Source: Leptolyngbya iicbica LK (GTDB lineage Bacteria > Cyanobacteriota > Cyanobacteriia > Phormidesmidales > Phormidesmidaceae). Taken from it: DNA of 64,000 bases. Made by a program: the position numbers and the translations under genes. The stretch covers positions 62,001 through 126,000 of the forward strand of contig NZ_QVFV01000002.1 of the NCBI RefSeq assembly GCF_004212215.1. The letters are read 5' to 3'. Positions 62,977-64,000 of this stretch are shown one piece after another (position 1 is the stretch's first letter; each line of letters opens with the position of its first letter). The notes beneath the pieces were generated by a model, which made no database searches, had not been told where the DNA came from, and saw only the letters and a list, made by a program, of their open reading frames with translations.

Positions 62977-63723
62977 ATGAAACTCCAGCACAATCTGGGG
63001 GGTTTAGAAGGGCTAGACCCCGTCAATACCGAGACTCAAGTCTTTGTTGAACCCTGGGAACAGCGCATTTTTGGCATTCACACCGCCATGATGGCCCTCA
63101 GCAATCACCTGGGGGACTCGTTGCCCGACTATGCGATCGAGGAAGTCCCGACTGAGTTCAAAAGCTTCTGGACGTGGGGCCACCTGCGCATGGGGGCCGA
63201 AGGCATGCACCCCTTTGACTACTTCCGCTTGCGCTATTACGAAAAGTGGCTGGGGGGGATTTCGGGCTTCTTTGTCTCCGAGGGCTACATCACCCAAGAA
63301 GAGTTAGATGCGCGCACGGCGGCCTTTTTGGAAGATAGCGAACAGGCGGCAGCGCCTTTGCCGACGGGGGGCGACCCGGCCATTGATGCGCAAGTGCTGA
63401 AATACCTGCAAAAGGGCGATTCACCCAAGCGGCCCTTGCCAGCACCGCCCAAATTTAGTGTGGGCGATCGCGTCCGGGTGAAAAACGTCTCACCGGGTGA
63501 ACACAGTCGCCTGCCCGGTCATCTCAAAGGCCACACGGCGGAAGTCGTCTTGGTTTATGAGGGCGCGTTCACCTATTTTTTCAAGACTGAAGATGGCATT
63601 GGTGTCCCGATGCCGGTGTACAGCCTGGCCTTCAAGAATGAAGAGATTTGGCCCGAATCGTTGACTGAGCCGAATTCGCTCTACTACAACGACATTTTTG
63701 AAGTGTATTTAGAAGCCGTTTAA
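62977..63723 (+). CDS. nthB: Nitrile hydratase beta subunit, full-length
   Basis: 248 residues. N-terminal half (LGGLEGLDPVNTET..EPWEQRIFGIHTAMMALSNHLG; GMHPFDYFRLRYYEKWLGGISGFFVSEG) and SH3-like C-terminal half (FSVGDRVRVKNVSPGEHSRLPGHLKGHTAEVVLVY..YSLAFKNEEIWPES) lie in one chain, unlike the split form at 55425-56106. It pairs with the alpha subunit that follows 12 bp later. Confidence 0.93.
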   Translation: MKLQHNLGGLEGLDPVNTETQVFVEPWEQRIFGIHTAMMALSNHLGDSLPDYAIEEVPTEFKSFWTWGHLRMGAEGMHPFDYFRLRYYEKWLGGISGFFVSEGYITQEELDARTAAFLEDSEQAAAPLPTGGDPAIDAQVLKYLQKGDSPKRPLPAPPKFSVGDRVRVKNVSPGEHSRLPGHLKGHTAEVVLVYEGAFTYFFKTEDGIGVPMPVYSLAFKNEEIWPESLTEPNSLYYNDIFEVYLEAV

Positions 63724-63735
63724 GGGGAAAGCCTA

Positions 63736-64000
63736 ATGCCTAGTAACTATCCAGGATTTAAGTACGGAGCCGATCGCGAAACCGTTAGCGCGGCTAAAGT
63801 CAAAGCCCTTGAGTCATTGTTGATTGAAAAGGGCGTGATCACGGGCGACACCGTGAATAGCATTCTCGGCTATTTTGAAACGGAAATGGGGCCGTTTAAC
63901 GGAGCCAAACTAGTCGCGCGGGCTTGGGTTGACCCCGAGTTTAAGGCCCGGCTGCTGGCCGATTGTAATGCCGCTTGCGAGGAAATGGATTTCCCGGAGG
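63736..64000 (+). CDS. nthA: Nitrile hydratase alpha subunit, N-terminal part (runs off the window)
   Basis: 88 codons are seen: KVKALESLLIEKGVITGDTVNSIL and EMGPFNGAKLVARAWVDPEFKARLLADC, the start of NHase alpha, similar to the alpha at 56118-56735. The metal-binding CxxCSC lies beyond the window, so iron or cobalt type cannot be read here. AAGGGGAAAG ahead of the ATG is a fair ribosome site. Confidence 0.9.
   Translation, partial: MPSNYPGFKYGADRETVSAAKVKALESLLIEKGVITGDTVNSILGYFETEMGPFNGAKLVARAWVDPEFKARLLADCNAACEEMDFPE

Overview
The window is cyanobacterial chromosome. It carries chlP (geranylgeranyl reductase), a BicA-type bicarbonate transporter, a zeta-carotene isomerase (Z-ISO) homologue, a high-light-inducible protein, a CpcT/CpeT-type bilin lyase, a fused thiO-thiG, many HIP1 octamers (GCGATCGC) and a Cas12k transposon, a group known from cyanobacteria. 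A filamentous Leptolyngbya-like organism is my guess; nothing here fixes the genus.

Layout. 1-25.4 kb is mostly core genome: thioredoxin end, a tandem cyclase, bicA plus an NhaS3-like antiporter, chlP, STAS protein, CpcT-like lyase, SLH/OprB porin, crcB, thiO/G, then an EACC1 protein with a caspase-GUN4-FGE protein. The C-terminus of the latter has the codon signature of a diversity-generating-retroelement target. Then come a vapBC pair beside a truncated phosphodiester-glycosidase gene, a VTE6-like kinase, Z-ISO, aroA, a REC-GGDEF-EAL protein and Hlip.

25.4-44.1 kb is a complete type V-K CRISPR-associated transposon (CAST), about 18.6 kb, inserted just behind tRNA-Pro(CGG). All parts are visible: left end with TnsB-like repeats, a delocalized short crRNA whose 17-nt spacer matches the tRNA gene exactly next to a GTA PAM, a 3-repeat array, tracrRNA, cas12k, tniQ, tnsC, tnsB and right end. 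The left end starts 64 nt after the PAM, the spacing expected of RNA-guided homing. Its cargo is a DNA-phosphorothioation locus of Ssp type (DUF4007 sspB, ATPase sspC, PAPS-reductase-like sspD, cysteine desulfurase sspA) plus a phosphorothioation-associated methyltransferase. No SspE is present. Instead an AT-rich two-gene unit (GIY-YIG-like protein and DGQHR/DndB-like protein) sits between sspD and sspA and is a candidate restriction effector. This is the most interesting part of the window.

44.2-53.8 kb holds small stress and envelope genes (CHAD, DUF6335-like, rubredoxin, MgtC, DoxX, BrkB, CsbD, SDR, two tandem DUF4278). 53.9-55.0 kb is gene-free, with nested inverted repeats.

55-64 kb is a nitrile/thiocyanate-type locus: a three-subunit (split beta) nitrile-hydratase-family enzyme with an accessory protein, an isochorismatase-type hydrolase, an ABC transporter, an Lrp/AsnC regulator, a CobW-type metallochaperone, a DUF1097-like membrane protein and a second, conventional two-subunit nitrile hydratase that runs off the window end.
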